From positions 1-64,000 of the forward strand of contig JAGWUV010000024.1 in assembly GCA_028875875.1 (NCBI GenBank): a stretch of 64,000 nucleotides of DNA. The letters are read 5' to 3'. Positions within the stretch are counted from its first letter, which is position 1. The number at the start of each line of letters is the position of its first letter. Positions 8,767 through 17,785 of the stretch are shown here, in pieces. This DNA is from Bacteroidota bacterium (GTDB lineage Bacteria > Bacteroidota > Bacteroidia > Chitinophagales > Chitinophagaceae). The notes under the pieces were generated by a model. The model searched no databases. It was not told the DNA's origin and saw only the letters and a program-made list of their open reading frames with translations. The position numbers and the translations under genes were made by a program.

Positions 8767-10011
8767 TTATTGCACTTTATACATACGGTAAATGGAGTTA
8801 GTATAATCAGATGGTTCAAAAGCCTTATCGAATGTATCTTTCAGCGTATTTAATTTAGATTCAAGCAGATCCATTCTTGAAGAAAGATTCTTATCATTCT
8901 TGAATTTCTTGATCAGCAATTCATATTCAGTGATATGCCTGCTGATACGTGAAGTGATATCACCATACTTAAGTTTAAGGGTTTGTACATCTGCTAGTTC
9001 AAAATAGATCTTCTCTTTCCATTCTTTGGGATTACTGTTTTTAAAAGCACTTACCACCTGTGCCGTTTTTTGGCGAATGGCAGACAGGTACAGGTAACGT
9101 TTATCAGCATCATTTTCCTTCGAGAATTTATCCATAAAATCATTCTTATCAATGCTGATGATAGAAAGATTTCTTGTTAATGTTTTATCATAATACTCCT
9201 GTAACTGCTGTAGCAATTTGGTGATCTCTTTCCATTCATATTCAATCTTATCTTTTTCTTCCGTAAACTGGCTGAGAGAAAGGGTTAATTCAAACATCTT
9301 CTCGCTTTCAGTCTTTAGTTCCTTTTCTTTCTTACTGATTGAATTAATATAATTCGACATTCCGGTAAACATTACCTGCGAAGCAGCTCCTGTTAAGGGT
9401 AAAGCAGAAGAAACAGTTTCAGATATCTTAATGAAATTATCCAGTGCATTCAGATTTACATCGCGTTGCTTGTTTTTCTGAATATACTCTTTGAATTTTT
9501 TAAACCATTCCTGGTAGCCGGGATAAGTAGTAGGATTACTTACGGAAGATAACTCATCAAAAAAATTCTTGGTAGCATTGAAAAGCACTAAAGGCTTTAT
9601 CTCTCTCTCCATAGAGAGGAGATTGATGATGGCAGACTGGTAATTGGCCTGGTAAATATTCAGTTCATTTTCTTCCAATGCTTTTTGCTTGTCTTCAACT
9701 ACCTGCACACGCTCTAACAGCTTTTCAGCCTTCTCTTTAGCACTGGTAGTTGTTTTTAGCATGCTGTCTATCTTATCTACCCTGGTATCTATCTTCCTGA
9801 TGGTAGAATCAATAGCATCGTTTTTCTTACTCAGGTTTTGTTGTATATCATTCAGTAATTTTTCTTTCAATTGTTTTTCAGAAGCAACAGTATCAGTTAC
9901 TGCAGCCGCTGTTGTTACATTGGTTGTTGCTGAAGATACCGGCGTTGTAGTTTGAGAAAAAAGATGGTTCGATAAGAAGGTGCATGTAAAAATCAAGCCA
10001 ATCCATTTCAT
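8767..10011 (-). CDS. Exported coiled-coil protein of unknown function
   Basis: 414 residues from the ATG that starts the signal peptide MKWIGLIFTCTFLSNHLFSQ; an ATG 15 codons upstream keeps the frame but would bury the signal. After a Thr/Val/Ala-rich linker comes a long heptad-like region (about residues 45-130, QLKEKLLNDIQQNLSKKND, IRKIDTRVDKIDSML), then helical segments rich in Lys and Glu to the C-terminus. No catalytic motif or recognised family is visible. It is probably periplasmic. It stands alone, with a terminator downstream. Confidence 0.7.
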   Translation of the reverse strand: MKWIGLIFTCTFLSNHLFSQTTTPVSSATTNVTTAAAVTDTVASEKQLKEKLLNDIQQNLSKKNDAIDSTIRKIDTRVDKIDSMLKTTTSAKEKAEKLLERVQVVEDKQKALEENELNIYQANYQSAIINLLSMEREIKPLVLFNATKNFFDELSSVSNPTTYPGYQEWFKKFKEYIQKNKQRDVNLNALDNFIKISETVSSALPLTGAASQVMFTGMSNYINSISKKEKELKTESEKMFELTLSLSQFTEEKDKIEYEWKEITKLLQQLQEYYDKTLTRNLSIISIDKNDFMDKFSKENDADKRYLYLSAIRQKTAQVVSAFKNSNPKEWKEKIYFELADVQTLKLKYGDITSRISRHITEYELLIKKFKNDKNLSSRMDLLESKLNTLKDTFDKAFEPSDYTNSIYRMYKVQ

Positions 10012-10254
10012 ATTTTTAAGTTTGATGAAACAATCAGGCAACCGTTGCCTGTACATTCCTGGTTATTTGATAATACCCTAACCGGGATTAAAAGTATAAG
10101 AATATCAACATAAAATTATCTGATTCAGTAGCACCAGCAGTGATAGGATTATATTTTATAACAAAACCCTTACAAATTATCATTGCTTTTTAAGCTTCCT
10201 ATAATATAGAACAGGCATTTCAAACAATTTTCCTGTAAAAGTATTATACATAAT

Positions 10255-10893
10255 ATGCAACATTTTACTACTTCGGCCATCCAGCAATGGGAACGCTTTT
10301 ATAGGGCCAATCTCATCAATTCATTAAGCGGTTTTAAAAGTGCTTCTTTGATTGCAACTGTGAACAAAGATGGTCTACCTAATGTGGCCATCTTCAGCAA
10401 TATCGTTCATATTGGTGCAGATCCTGCGTTGATAGGTTTTATTAACCGACCCAGGGAAGCTGCTCCTCATACAATTACTAATATTGAAGCTACCAAAGTT
10501 TATACCATCAACAGTATTCATGCTTCATTCATAGATAAAGCCCATCAAACCAGTGCAAAATATGCAGAAAGCGAAAGTGAATTTGAAGCCACAGGTTTAA
10601 CACCATTATATCGCCCAGCTATTAAAGCGCCTTTTGTAGCTGAAAGTAAGATACAGTATGCATTAGAGTTAAAAGAAATAGTTCCTGTTACATACAACAA
10701 TACATTTCTGGTGATCGGTGCTATTACCGATATTTTTTTAGAAGAAGGATTGATAATGAAAGATGGATTTATTGCAGCCGAACAGGCACATACCATAGCT
10801 ACTCTTGGCATAGATGGCTACTATGAACCTGTACGCCTGCAGCGGTTTGCGTACGCAAAGAAAGATAAACCGGTAAGTACGCTTGACAGGTAA
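10255..10893 (+). CDS. Flavin reductase-like / FMN-binding split-barrel protein
   Basis: A 212-residue cytoplasmic protein with the flavin reductase-like FMN-binding split barrel: FKSASLIATVNKDGLPNVA early on, then the FMN-contact segment FSNIVHIGADPALIGFINRP and PHTITNIEATKVYTINSI. Family members bind FMN and often act as NAD(P)H:flavin oxidoreductases or as the reductase half of a two-component oxygenase; no partner oxygenase is nearby, so the role is open. It is monocistronic and convergent with the next gene. Confidence 0.8.
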   Translation: MQHFTTSAIQQWERFYRANLINSLSGFKSASLIATVNKDGLPNVAIFSNIVHIGADPALIGFINRPREAAPHTITNIEATKVYTINSIHASFIDKAHQTSAKYAESESEFEATGLTPLYRPAIKAPFVAESKIQYALELKEIVPVTYNNTFLVIGAITDIFLEEGLIMKDGFIAAEQAHTIATLGIDGYYEPVRLQRFAYAKKDKPVSTLDR

Positions 10894-10899
10894 AAGAAA

Positions 10900-10921
10900 A
10901 GCCGGGCATGTTTACCCGGCT
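10900..10921 (-). terminator. Terminator between convergent genes
   Basis: A 7-bp stem AGCCGGG / CCCGGCT separates two convergent genes. The T-rich tail (TTTTCTTTT) follows it on the minus strand, so it best serves the large exported protein gene, while also lying 7 bp after the flavin reductase stop. Confidence 0.65.
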
Positions 10922-10949
10922 ATCTGAACTGCTTATGTGCATGCTGCAT

Positions 10950-13193
10950 TTATCCTCTTCTATCTCTTCTGATATTGAAATTGCCGCCGCCACCTCTGTT
11001 TCCTCCACCCGGTGCTTGTGAAGGCCTGAAAGCCGGTACTGAAGGAGCTTGACGCATCATTTGAAAATTTTGTGTCCTCATCTGGCCCCGGTTATGCATT
11101 TGTTGTTCCCGGTTGAAGTTTTGAAATACGTCATTATTCCTTCTATTGTCTACCGGCCTCCAGCCACCTTGCCTGTTTTGTTGTAACTGCCCATCGGGAG
11201 TACGCTGATATACGTTCCCTTGGCGGTCAGTCATGATTGAAAGATTTCTGAATTGCCCATTATTCTGACGGGCAGGAGGATTATTGGGCATCACGGAAGG
11301 CCTCCTGATATTCTCTATTCTTCCATTATTGATCACGGTATTGTTGCGGTTGTTGATCACCACATTATTCCTTGTAACCACATCCCTTCTTAAGTTGTAA
11401 ATATTGTTAGAATAGTTATTTACACGAATATTATTTACAACGGTTGTATTGTTAAATGGCCTTCTTCCATAATAGCCATATGAACGATATGCCGCATTAA
11501 AACCGCCATACCAATGATAGGGCGGACGATATAAAGCCGGCCCCCACCAACCACCACACCAGCCAGACCATACATTCACGCCAAAACCCATATTAAACCA
11601 TCCGGCACTATAATTATATCCAATGCTCCAGCCATACCATGGATTGTAATGCATGCGGAACCCCCACGTATATGGCCTTGGATAATAATACCTGCCCCAC
11701 CAGGGCCTGTAATAAAAGCCTGTACCATATACTACAGTTGGCCCATATATAAAAGTATTCAGGTAACCAGGTGTATAGCCCATATATACCCAATCGGGTG
11801 TTACATCATAGATATATACATACTTCATATTGTAAACAGGATAGCTGGGGGGAATGATATCTACCTCAGCAGGCCTTTCAGTACACACTACCCATGGGCC
11901 ATTAGGGTTATACGATTCAAACCATACACCATTATCTACTGTATAATATTTATCCCGGTAACGGATAACTGAGTTCCTGGCGTTAACAGCATACTGCATA
12001 TGAGTGCCATCAATATCTTCAAACCGGGGAGAACCATCATAGGTAACACTGGTGTTCGCTTTATTTCGATCTACCTTAGCGGTTTGTGGAATCTCAGCAT
12101 CCATTACTGCTTCACGAGCTGCTTGCGTACCTGCAACGCTGGCCAAAACATTATCTTTTGGAGAACCTTCAGGGATTTTTGAAAAATCGGAAGGCAACTG
12201 ATCTGAAGCTACATAATTCCACGGTCCTTTTAATGTATTGCCCTGATACCATCTTCCGGAGAGCAGTACATAATACATACGTGATGACTGATCAATAAAA
12301 AGATCATTCTCCGAATTACCTGCATACATAAGATTAGTACCCTGAATGGTTGACCAGTCAGGCTCTCCGTTCGTTTGTATCAATTCTGCCGGTTCCGTAC
12401 TTACAATGATATCAGTGACAGAATTCATTTTTGCTGCCGCAGAATCACTTGTAAAACCCGGATCATTAGCAGCTGCATTATCAATTGAAGTCTGAACCTT
12501 AGTAAGATTGGAAGGGGTATTGTTTACATAAGAATAAGGCCCTGTTGCTGCCGGTGCACTGTACCAGTGTTTTCCGCCGTACAGATAATACAAGCCATTG
12601 GTGTTTTTAACAATGGTAAAAGGACTGTTTACTACCACGTCCATTCCCCAATCGTTATTATGTTGCAACTTGGGAGCCCCGTCAATCAATACCAGCGTTG
12701 AAGGTTTAGCCGTGTAAATGATTTTAGGCGGAGCAGTATTTAAATTTTTGGATAATTTCTTCTCTTCCGTATTGCTTTGCAACATAGATAATACTTCATC
12801 CATCGGAAGGTCTATCCTTAACTGAGGTATCTGCGTTTCAAGTGCTGTTTTGATATAGCCAATCTTATTATTATCAAGTTCACTACCAAATTTCAAATTG
12901 GGCACACGAACACCCACGATACTTATCTTCCTGTTATCACGGTCGGTTTCTACGGTATTTACACTCCAAAAAGTACCAAACACAGGATCTGTTTTACCCG
13001 CTTCAGTAACAGAAACGGCTGAACGCAGCTTCAGTACATCACCCGAAAAAGATTCAGGTTCCGGATGATATATTTTAATTGTCATCCCGTTATCTGCGTT
13101 GATTACTTTAGGCCAATCTTCCTGAGCCCGGGCAAAAGAAGTGCCGAGCATAGCTGTTATCAGTAAGGCGATAGATTTTACTAGTTTGAACAT
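10950..13193 (-). CDS. Large exported protein with repeated WYQG/GPW-type modules and an Asn/Arg-rich tail
   Basis: 747 residues from the ATG at 13193, which opens the signal peptide MFKLVKSIALLITAMLGTSFARA; an upstream TTG is not needed. The middle (about residues 160-450) holds three related modules with the pattern LYYLYGGKHWYSAP...GPYSYV, MYYVLLSGRWYQG...GPWNYV and YYTVDNGVWFES...GPWVVC, each preceded by a D-G-x-P-x-[FLW] segment. The next 130 residues are extremely Tyr/Trp/Gly-rich and the last 170 are Asn/Arg/Gln/Gly-rich, ending GGGGNFNIRRDRRG. Similar Bacteroidota proteins exist, sometimes labelled carbohydrate-binding; I can support export and repetition but not a function. Confidence 0.72.
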   Translation of the reverse strand: MFKLVKSIALLITAMLGTSFARAQEDWPKVINADNGMTIKIYHPEPESFSGDVLKLRSAVSVTEAGKTDPVFGTFWSVNTVETDRDNRKISIVGVRVPNLKFGSELDNNKIGYIKTALETQIPQLRIDLPMDEVLSMLQSNTEEKKLSKNLNTAPPKIIYTAKPSTLVLIDGAPKLQHNNDWGMDVVVNSPFTIVKNTNGLYYLYGGKHWYSAPAATGPYSYVNNTPSNLTKVQTSIDNAAANDPGFTSDSAAAKMNSVTDIIVSTEPAELIQTNGEPDWSTIQGTNLMYAGNSENDLFIDQSSRMYYVLLSGRWYQGNTLKGPWNYVASDQLPSDFSKIPEGSPKDNVLASVAGTQAAREAVMDAEIPQTAKVDRNKANTSVTYDGSPRFEDIDGTHMQYAVNARNSVIRYRDKYYTVDNGVWFESYNPNGPWVVCTERPAEVDIIPPSYPVYNMKYVYIYDVTPDWVYMGYTPGYLNTFIYGPTVVYGTGFYYRPWWGRYYYPRPYTWGFRMHYNPWYGWSIGYNYSAGWFNMGFGVNVWSGWCGGWWGPALYRPPYHWYGGFNAAYRSYGYYGRRPFNNTTVVNNIRVNNYSNNIYNLRRDVVTRNNVVINNRNNTVINNGRIENIRRPSVMPNNPPARQNNGQFRNLSIMTDRQGNVYQRTPDGQLQQNRQGGWRPVDNRRNNDVFQNFNREQQMHNRGQMRTQNFQMMRQAPSVPAFRPSQAPGGGNRGGGGNFNIRRDRRG

Positions 13194-13473
13194 ACAATAC
13201 AATTTTTCTAATCAATACGATAGATAATACAAAGGTATCAAGGGTTTAATCCGTGCTATTGTTAAATGAAAAGACTATGCCAGAATTATCATAATGCTAA
13301 CAAATAAAACCTCCACTACTATTAATTAACCTTGCCTTACAAAGCATTTACCGAAAACTCTTTAAAAAATCATTAAGCGACCAATATGGTAATGCTGCAA
13401 ATCCTTCTTAAGCCAACAAAAAGGAGCGGTTAGTGTTTTATCTGTGTAACTTTAAACCTATAACTTAACTCCT

Positions 13474-14391
13474 ATGCAATTTGGCCGTGTACCGGAACAT
13501 GAACTGGATAATATTGATTTTTCTTTACCTGAAGAACCTGTATTCAACAGTAAAATACTGACCGGCAAACCTGCTGATGATTGTAAAATTTATATTGGCT
13601 GCGCCAAATGGGGAAGAACGGAATGGGTAGGAAAAATATATCCTCCTAAAACCAAAGAAAAAGATTTCCTTCAGCATTATGTGCAGCACTACAACTGCAT
13701 TGAACTGAATGCCACTCACTACAAAGTTTACAATGAAGCTGCCATAGCCAAGTGGGCTGAAAAAGCCAAAGGAAAAGATTTTTTATTCTGTCCGAAGATG
13801 TACCAGGGTGTTACACATTTCGGCAGTTTAAAAGGGAAAGATTTTGTTACTTCAGAGTTCTTAAAAGGCATCCTTGCATTTAAAGAACATCTCGGACCGG
13901 TTTTTGTACAGGTAAGTGATTCCTTTTCACCCAATAGAAAAGAGGAATTGTTTACCTATCTCGCTTCTTTACCAACAGATATGCAGTTCTTCCTGGAAGT
14001 GAGGCATCCGGATTGGTTTGGAATAGAAGTGATAAGGGAAGAATTTTTCAGCACACTTAACCAGCTGAATATTGGCGTTGTAATTACCGATACTGCGGGA
14101 AGGAGGGATTGTGCTCACATGTATTTAACTGTTCGAAAAGCCTTTATACGTTACGTAGGGAATAGTTTACATCCTTCTGATTTTACACGTACCGATACAT
14201 GGATCAACAGGATGAAATATTGGATAGATAATGGCCTGGAAGAGCTGTACTACTTTATGCACATGCATGATGAAGCACAATCACCGGAGCTTACTGTATA
14301 CCTCGTAGATAAAATGAATGCCCTATATGACTTGCAATTACAAAAGCCTGTATTCGTATCTAACAGCAATCCGCAGGTGAGTTTATTTTAG
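13474..14391 (+). CDS. DUF72 domain protein
   Basis: A 305-residue member of the DUF72 (YecE-like) TIM-barrel family. Typical pieces are IYIGCAKWGRTEWVGKIYPP near residue 40, the FLQHYVQHYNCIELNATHYK segment near 70, KDFLFCPKMYQGVTH, and FFLEVRHPDWF near 175. The biochemical function of DUF72 proteins is not established. The start ATG at 13474 lacks a signal peptide, so it is cytoplasmic. A TAACTTTA sequence 28 bp upstream resembles the -7 element. It is monocistronic and convergent with the DUF4251 gene. Confidence 0.88.
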   Translation: MQFGRVPEHELDNIDFSLPEEPVFNSKILTGKPADDCKIYIGCAKWGRTEWVGKIYPPKTKEKDFLQHYVQHYNCIELNATHYKVYNEAAIAKWAEKAKGKDFLFCPKMYQGVTHFGSLKGKDFVTSEFLKGILAFKEHLGPVFVQVSDSFSPNRKEELFTYLASLPTDMQFFLEVRHPDWFGIEVIREEFFSTLNQLNIGVVITDTAGRRDCAHMYLTVRKAFIRYVGNSLHPSDFTRTDTWINRMKYWIDNGLEELYYFMHMHDEAQSPELTVYLVDKMNALYDLQLQKPVFVSNSNPQVSLF

Positions 14392-14401
14392 CAGGAGAAC
14401 A

Positions 14402-14896
14402 TTATTTCCTGTTAGTATGCTTCCCGTTTAATTCTGTAATGTAACCATTAAAAGAGATAGGTTGCCTGTTGGTACTTGTGATCTGCAGAGAACCATATCC
14501 TGAAAAAGATACGCTAAGCATATAGGTAATCTGCTCTTTAGCATCTTTTATTGTAATAACAATATCCCATCCCCCTTTCTTTTTTGCAGTTACCACATAA
14601 TCAAACCTTGTACTGGTGAAATTGAAAGGAGATTGTGTTGCTCCATATTCAACATTATATGCCCTACCGAAATAAGGCAGATAGCTCATAAGCGTATCCT
14701 TGTTAATCGTGAGATCAAAGTCGGGTGTGAGTTGCCGAACATTACCGCTCATAGGCATCGCGGTTTGCGGATAGAACACAAACATCTTAGTATCAATCCA
14801 GTTCTTCACCAATAAAGCTTTATCCGTTTTTTTGTTTTGTGCCAGTCCTGCTTGTATACTTGAGAATATTATCAAAATGGCAATTATCTTTTTCAT
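14402..14896 (-). CDS. Exported DUF4251 family protein
   Basis: 164 residues from the ATG that opens the signal peptide MKKIIAILIIFSSIQAGLA; an ATG 12 codons further upstream would displace it. The mature part matches DUF4251, a Bacteroidota-specific family with the hallmark of an early FxPQTAxPMSG segment, LPYFGRAYNVEYG and the late beta strands SYGSL-like (GYGSLQITSTNRQPISFNG). The function is unknown. It follows umuC by 38 bp on the same strand but has a possible promoter of its own (TAACTTTA on the minus strand, about 25 bp upstream). Confidence 0.82.
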   Translation of the reverse strand: MKKIIAILIIFSSIQAGLAQNKKTDKALLVKNWIDTKMFVFYPQTAMPMSGNVRQLTPDFDLTINKDTLMSYLPYFGRAYNVEYGATQSPFNFTSTRFDYVVTAKKKGGWDIVITIKDAKEQITYMLSVSFSGYGSLQITSTNRQPISFNGYITELNGKHTNRK

Positions 14897-14934
14897 AATA
14901 ATGCTTTTAAAGCCGCAGCTTAAAGTTAGCACAG

Positions 14935-16215
14935 TTATTTCACCTTACACAGGTCTTCCCAACGGGAGGTGTATTTAGGACTGTGAAAATTTTGTTGCAT
15001 TTTCCAGTTTTTAGTGGTTCCTGCCGTTGCAAACTTTAACACATCATCCCGCATAGAGAAGTTTACGTTGTCTATCATCTCCATCAAAAAGCGTTCCCTG
15101 TTTTTAGCTGGGGGTGCAAAAAGATTGCCTTGAATATTTTCATCAGGTACAATACCACTCAGGGTTACACCGGCTTTTTTATATAATCTCCCTTCTTCAA
15201 ACAATCGTTCTGCCAGTTGAACTGCAGGCTTAATAAGTTCATGCGTTAACGAAGTTGCAACAGGCAGTGTGGTATAGCTACTAATAGTGGGCCCATGCCT
15301 GAACCGGCTGCCAGAAGAAACTTCTTTAGGAATGATAAATACACTAACTATGCTGGCAGCACTATGTTGCCTTCGTAATTTTTCGGCGGCCCTTGTGGTG
15401 TAAGTGGCAATCGCTTCTTTAATATCTTTCACATTATTTACCGGCGTTCCAAACATACGGGTAGTGGCTATCATTTTCTTTTCGGTTAATTCCTCTTTCA
15501 TATCCAAGCTTTCTATTCCGCGTAATTCCCGTAGTAAACGGGCTCCCGTTATACCGCCTAATTTTTTACTGAGCCAGTCAAAGTTTTTGATACTCAGGTC
15601 GAACGCTGTATGAATACCAAAACGTTTCAACATCTCTGCATATTGGTAACCGATGCCCCAGACATCTTCTACGGCTGTTTTTTGTAATGCCTGTTGGATC
15701 TTCACGGGTGTATCCAGCACCCATATACAACGGGTTTGTTGCTTGCTTTTCTTGGCGAGGCGGTTGGCCACTTTAGATAACACTTTTGTAGGAGCAATGC
15801 CTACAGACACTTTGATGCCCGTCCATAATTCTACCTTTTCCCTGATATCCAATGCCACCTGTTCCCAGTTATCTGTAGCAATAGTATCCAATTTCAAAAA
15901 AGCTTCATCTACACTATATACTTCTACATTATCGTTTCCTACAATGGCACGAAGCGTATCCATCACCCGACGGCTCATATCGCCATACAAATTATAATTG
16001 CTGGAAAATGTGGCTACTTTATACTGTTGAATGATCTCCCTGTTTTTGAAGAACGGGGCTGCCATGCCCACGCCTACCGCCTTGGCCTCATCACTCCTTG
16101 AAATGATACAACCATCATTATTGCTTAGAACGATAACGGGCTGCTGTTCCAAATCGGGCCGGAACAATCGTTCGCAGGAACAATAAAAACTATTACAGTC
16201 TACAATAGCTCTCAT
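14935..16215 (-). CDS. umuC: Y-family DNA polymerase, UmuC subunit
   Basis: A 426-residue Y-family translesion polymerase. The palm motifs are intact: the first catalytic Asp in AIVDCNSFYCSCERLFRPDL (residue 6), the LSNNDGCIISRSDEAKAVGV segment of UmuC, and the catalytic SVDEAF near residue 105. Helix-hairpin-helix (VWGIGYQYAEMLKRFGI) and little-finger regions follow, and the length agrees with E. coli UmuC (422). It starts 5 bp after the umuD stop, so the pair is one operon. It should carry out mutagenic lesion bypass with UmuD and the replication clamp; the odd UmuD partner makes its control uncertain. Confidence 0.94.
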   Translation of the reverse strand: MRAIVDCNSFYCSCERLFRPDLEQQPVIVLSNNDGCIISRSDEAKAVGVGMAAPFFKNREIIQQYKVATFSSNYNLYGDMSRRVMDTLRAIVGNDNVEVYSVDEAFLKLDTIATDNWEQVALDIREKVELWTGIKVSVGIAPTKVLSKVANRLAKKSKQQTRCIWVLDTPVKIQQALQKTAVEDVWGIGYQYAEMLKRFGIHTAFDLSIKNFDWLSKKLGGITGARLLRELRGIESLDMKEELTEKKMIATTRMFGTPVNNVKDIKEAIATYTTRAAEKLRRQHSAASIVSVFIIPKEVSSGSRFRHGPTISSYTTLPVATSLTHELIKPAVQLAERLFEEGRLYKKAGVTLSGIVPDENIQGNLFAPPAKNRERFLMEMIDNVNFSMRDDVLKFATAGTTKNWKMQQNFHSPKYTSRWEDLCKVK

Positions 16216-16220
16216 ACTTT

Positions 16221-16682
16221 TTATTTACGGTTGAAAGCGATCAGTGCAGGATCGAGTAAATGGATCACACAGGTAACCACACCCCAGGTTTGAAATTCTG
16301 AGAATTCGTTTAGTTCCACATCGGCATATTTTTTATTCTCGGCACATAGCATCGCTTTGTTAAACTGCTGCCAGTAGCGGCGTATCAGCAATTCACCATT
16401 CACAGCTGCAATAATGATCTTACCATTGGCGGCTTTGATGCTTCTGTCAACAATCAGCACATCACCGGCATGAATGCCTACTCCTTCCATAGCATCACTG
16501 TTCATGCGAAAAAAGAAAGTAGCAGGCTTGTTCATAATGAGCTGTTCATTCAGATCAATACCTCTTTCCATAAAATCATCGGCAGCCGCACCGAAACCCG
16601 TTGCATTGGCCGTTTGCACATCATGCTGACTGAATCGTTTAGTGCCATCATAAGCACTGCGGTAAAAAGTTTCCTTGTCCAT
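16221..16682 (-). CDS. umuD: UmuD-like protein with both catalytic dyad residues replaced
   Basis: 153 residues from the ATG at 16682 (the frame also opens at a TTG two codons upstream). It aligns with E. coli UmuD without gaps around the cleavage region: UmuD CGFPSPAADY corresponds to TGFGAAADDF at residues 28-37, followed by the shared ERGIDLNEQLI. The catalytic serine motif GDSM of UmuD is SDAM here (Ala64 in place of Ser60), and the catalytic lysine in GEFTVKK is Arg101 in GELLIRR. Other fold residues (GIHAGDVLIVDRS, IIIAAVNGE) are retained. RecA-stimulated self-cleavage is therefore not expected by the known mechanism. It forms an operon with umuC. Confidence 0.88.
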   Translation of the reverse strand: MDKETFYRSAYDGTKRFSQHDVQTANATGFGAAADDFMERGIDLNEQLIMNKPATFFFRMNSDAMEGVGIHAGDVLIVDRSIKAANGKIIIAAVNGELLIRRYWQQFNKAMLCAENKKYADVELNEFSEFQTWGVVTCVIHLLDPALIAFNRK

Positions 16683-16702
16683 ATACAATTATTTTTGTCT
16701 TG

Positions 16703-16732
16703 CTAAATTAATTAGTATTTTTATGCTACAAA
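16703..16732 (-). promoter_or_regulatory. Candidate umuDC promoter
   Basis: On the minus strand a TTTG box is followed after 18 bp by TAATTTAG, one base from the TAnnTTTG -7 consensus, ending 20 bp before the umuD ATG. No convincing LexA-type palindrome is visible in this 74-bp divergent spacer. Confidence 0.3.
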
Positions 16733-16756
16733 AATTAGTTCATCAAACTTATTCCT

Positions 16757-17104
16757 ATGCGTACAGGTTTCTTAAACAATGAGCAGCGGCAGTACAGGAT
16801 ACTGGCAGAATGCAGAGGACAAACCCATTCGGTTACACTGGCCGGATTCAGTGCAGCCGAACAAACAGAATCTATTTTGCTGCGCCACCTGCAAAACATA
16901 TGTATATTAAGTGATGGCAGCCTTTCCGGCACACAGCTTTTGCTCAGCCGTATGATGCAGCAGTGGCAAAACACATTAAACTTTCCGCAGTCACAGGTTT
17001 TAGAACATGCTGCGGCAAGCTATCCATCCTGTCTTTTAAAGGCCGTATGCCTGTATAAAACTATTGATGAAGAAGAAAAATTAATTAACCGCATTTCCCT
17101 CTAA
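16757..17104 (+). CDS. Conserved-looking small protein of unknown function
   Basis: A 115-residue protein that I cannot assign. It starts 74 bp from umuD in the opposite direction and ends 4 bp before the 2H phosphoesterase gene, so it is very probably a real first gene of that operon. Composition is mixed, with no signal peptide or membrane span; the N-terminal third looks like beta strands (GFLNNEQRQYRILAEC, HSVTLAGF) and the rest helical. It has four cysteines (Cys19, Cys49, Cys91, Cys97) with no clear metal motif. Position beside umuDC suggests a link to DNA or RNA repair, but that is only context. Confidence 0.6.
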   Translation: MRTGFLNNEQRQYRILAECRGQTHSVTLAGFSAAEQTESILLRHLQNICILSDGSLSGTQLLLSRMMQQWQNTLNFPQSQVLEHAAASYPSCLLKAVCLYKTIDEEEKLINRISL

Positions 17105-17108
17105 TGCT

Positions 17109-17750
17109 ATGCAACACCCGTTTGTAAATGAAGAAACTAATAAGCTACGCTTGTTTACCACGCACCAACTGGCGCTGAACGAATACCTCTTGATCATACA
17201 ACCAGAGGAGACTGTGTATGAAAAGATCATGCAGGAGAAGAAAACATTCGCAGAAACTTATGATTGCCCGATGGCGGCTTACCTGAAACCGCATCTTACG
17301 CTGATCTCCTTCGTTCAATACGATATGATGGAAGCGAAGATCATTCATCGCATGCAACAAGTGGCAGCGGGTTGTTCTTCTTTTAAAATAGACCTCAACG
17401 GTTTTGGAAGTTTTCCATCGCACACCATTTATGTAAACCTGCAAACCAGGAAACCGGTGGTACAGCTGGTAAAACAGTTCAGGCCATTGCAGGCTTTATT
17501 AAAGCCTGATGCTGAGCATAAACCACATCTTATTATGGAGCCGCACATCTCCATTTGCAGGAAACTATTACCCTGGCAATACGAGAAAGCGTGGGCCGAA
17601 TACCAGCAAAAACATTTTACTGCCTCCTGCATGGTAAATGATATTGTGTTACTACGCCGCAATGAAAACAATAAAGCCTACAGGGTGGTGGGGAAATTTC
17701 CATTGCTGAATAAAAAGGTATACCCGGTGCAGGCGTCGCTCTTTTCCTAA
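17109..17750 (+). CDS. 2'-5' RNA ligase-like 2H phosphoesterase
   Basis: A 213-residue member of the 2H phosphoesterase superfamily (LigT/ThpR-like). The two signature H-x-[ST]-x motifs are present: KPHLTLISF near residue 60 and EPHISICRK near residue 140, spaced as in the fold's two lobes. Family members act on 2',3'-cyclic phosphates or 2'-5' bonds in RNA. It begins 4 bp after the upstream small gene and lies 35 bp before the radical SAM gene, making a likely three-gene operon divergent from umuDC. The substrate is unknown. Confidence 0.82.
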   Translation: MQHPFVNEETNKLRLFTTHQLALNEYLLIIQPEETVYEKIMQEKKTFAETYDCPMAAYLKPHLTLISFVQYDMMEAKIIHRMQQVAAGCSSFKIDLNGFGSFPSHTIYVNLQTRKPVVQLVKQFRPLQALLKPDAEHKPHLIMEPHISICRKLLPWQYEKAWAEYQQKHFTASCMVNDIVLLRRNENNKAYRVVGKFPLLNKKVYPVQASLFS

Positions 17751-17785
17751 CGTTACAGCACTTTTGAACCTGAGAATATCATACC

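Noticed and set aside
16221-16682. Ser62 as a replacement catalytic serine in the UmuD homologue
   Set aside because: It sits two residues before the usual position and there is no lysine in place of Lys97, so a normal dyad is not formed; noted as a possible way the main finding could be wrong.
16683-16756. A LexA/SOS box in the umuDC divergent spacer
   Set aside because: The spacer is AT-rich and has short repeats, but no palindrome with a convincing spacing; Bacteroidota SOS boxes are not well enough defined for me to call one.
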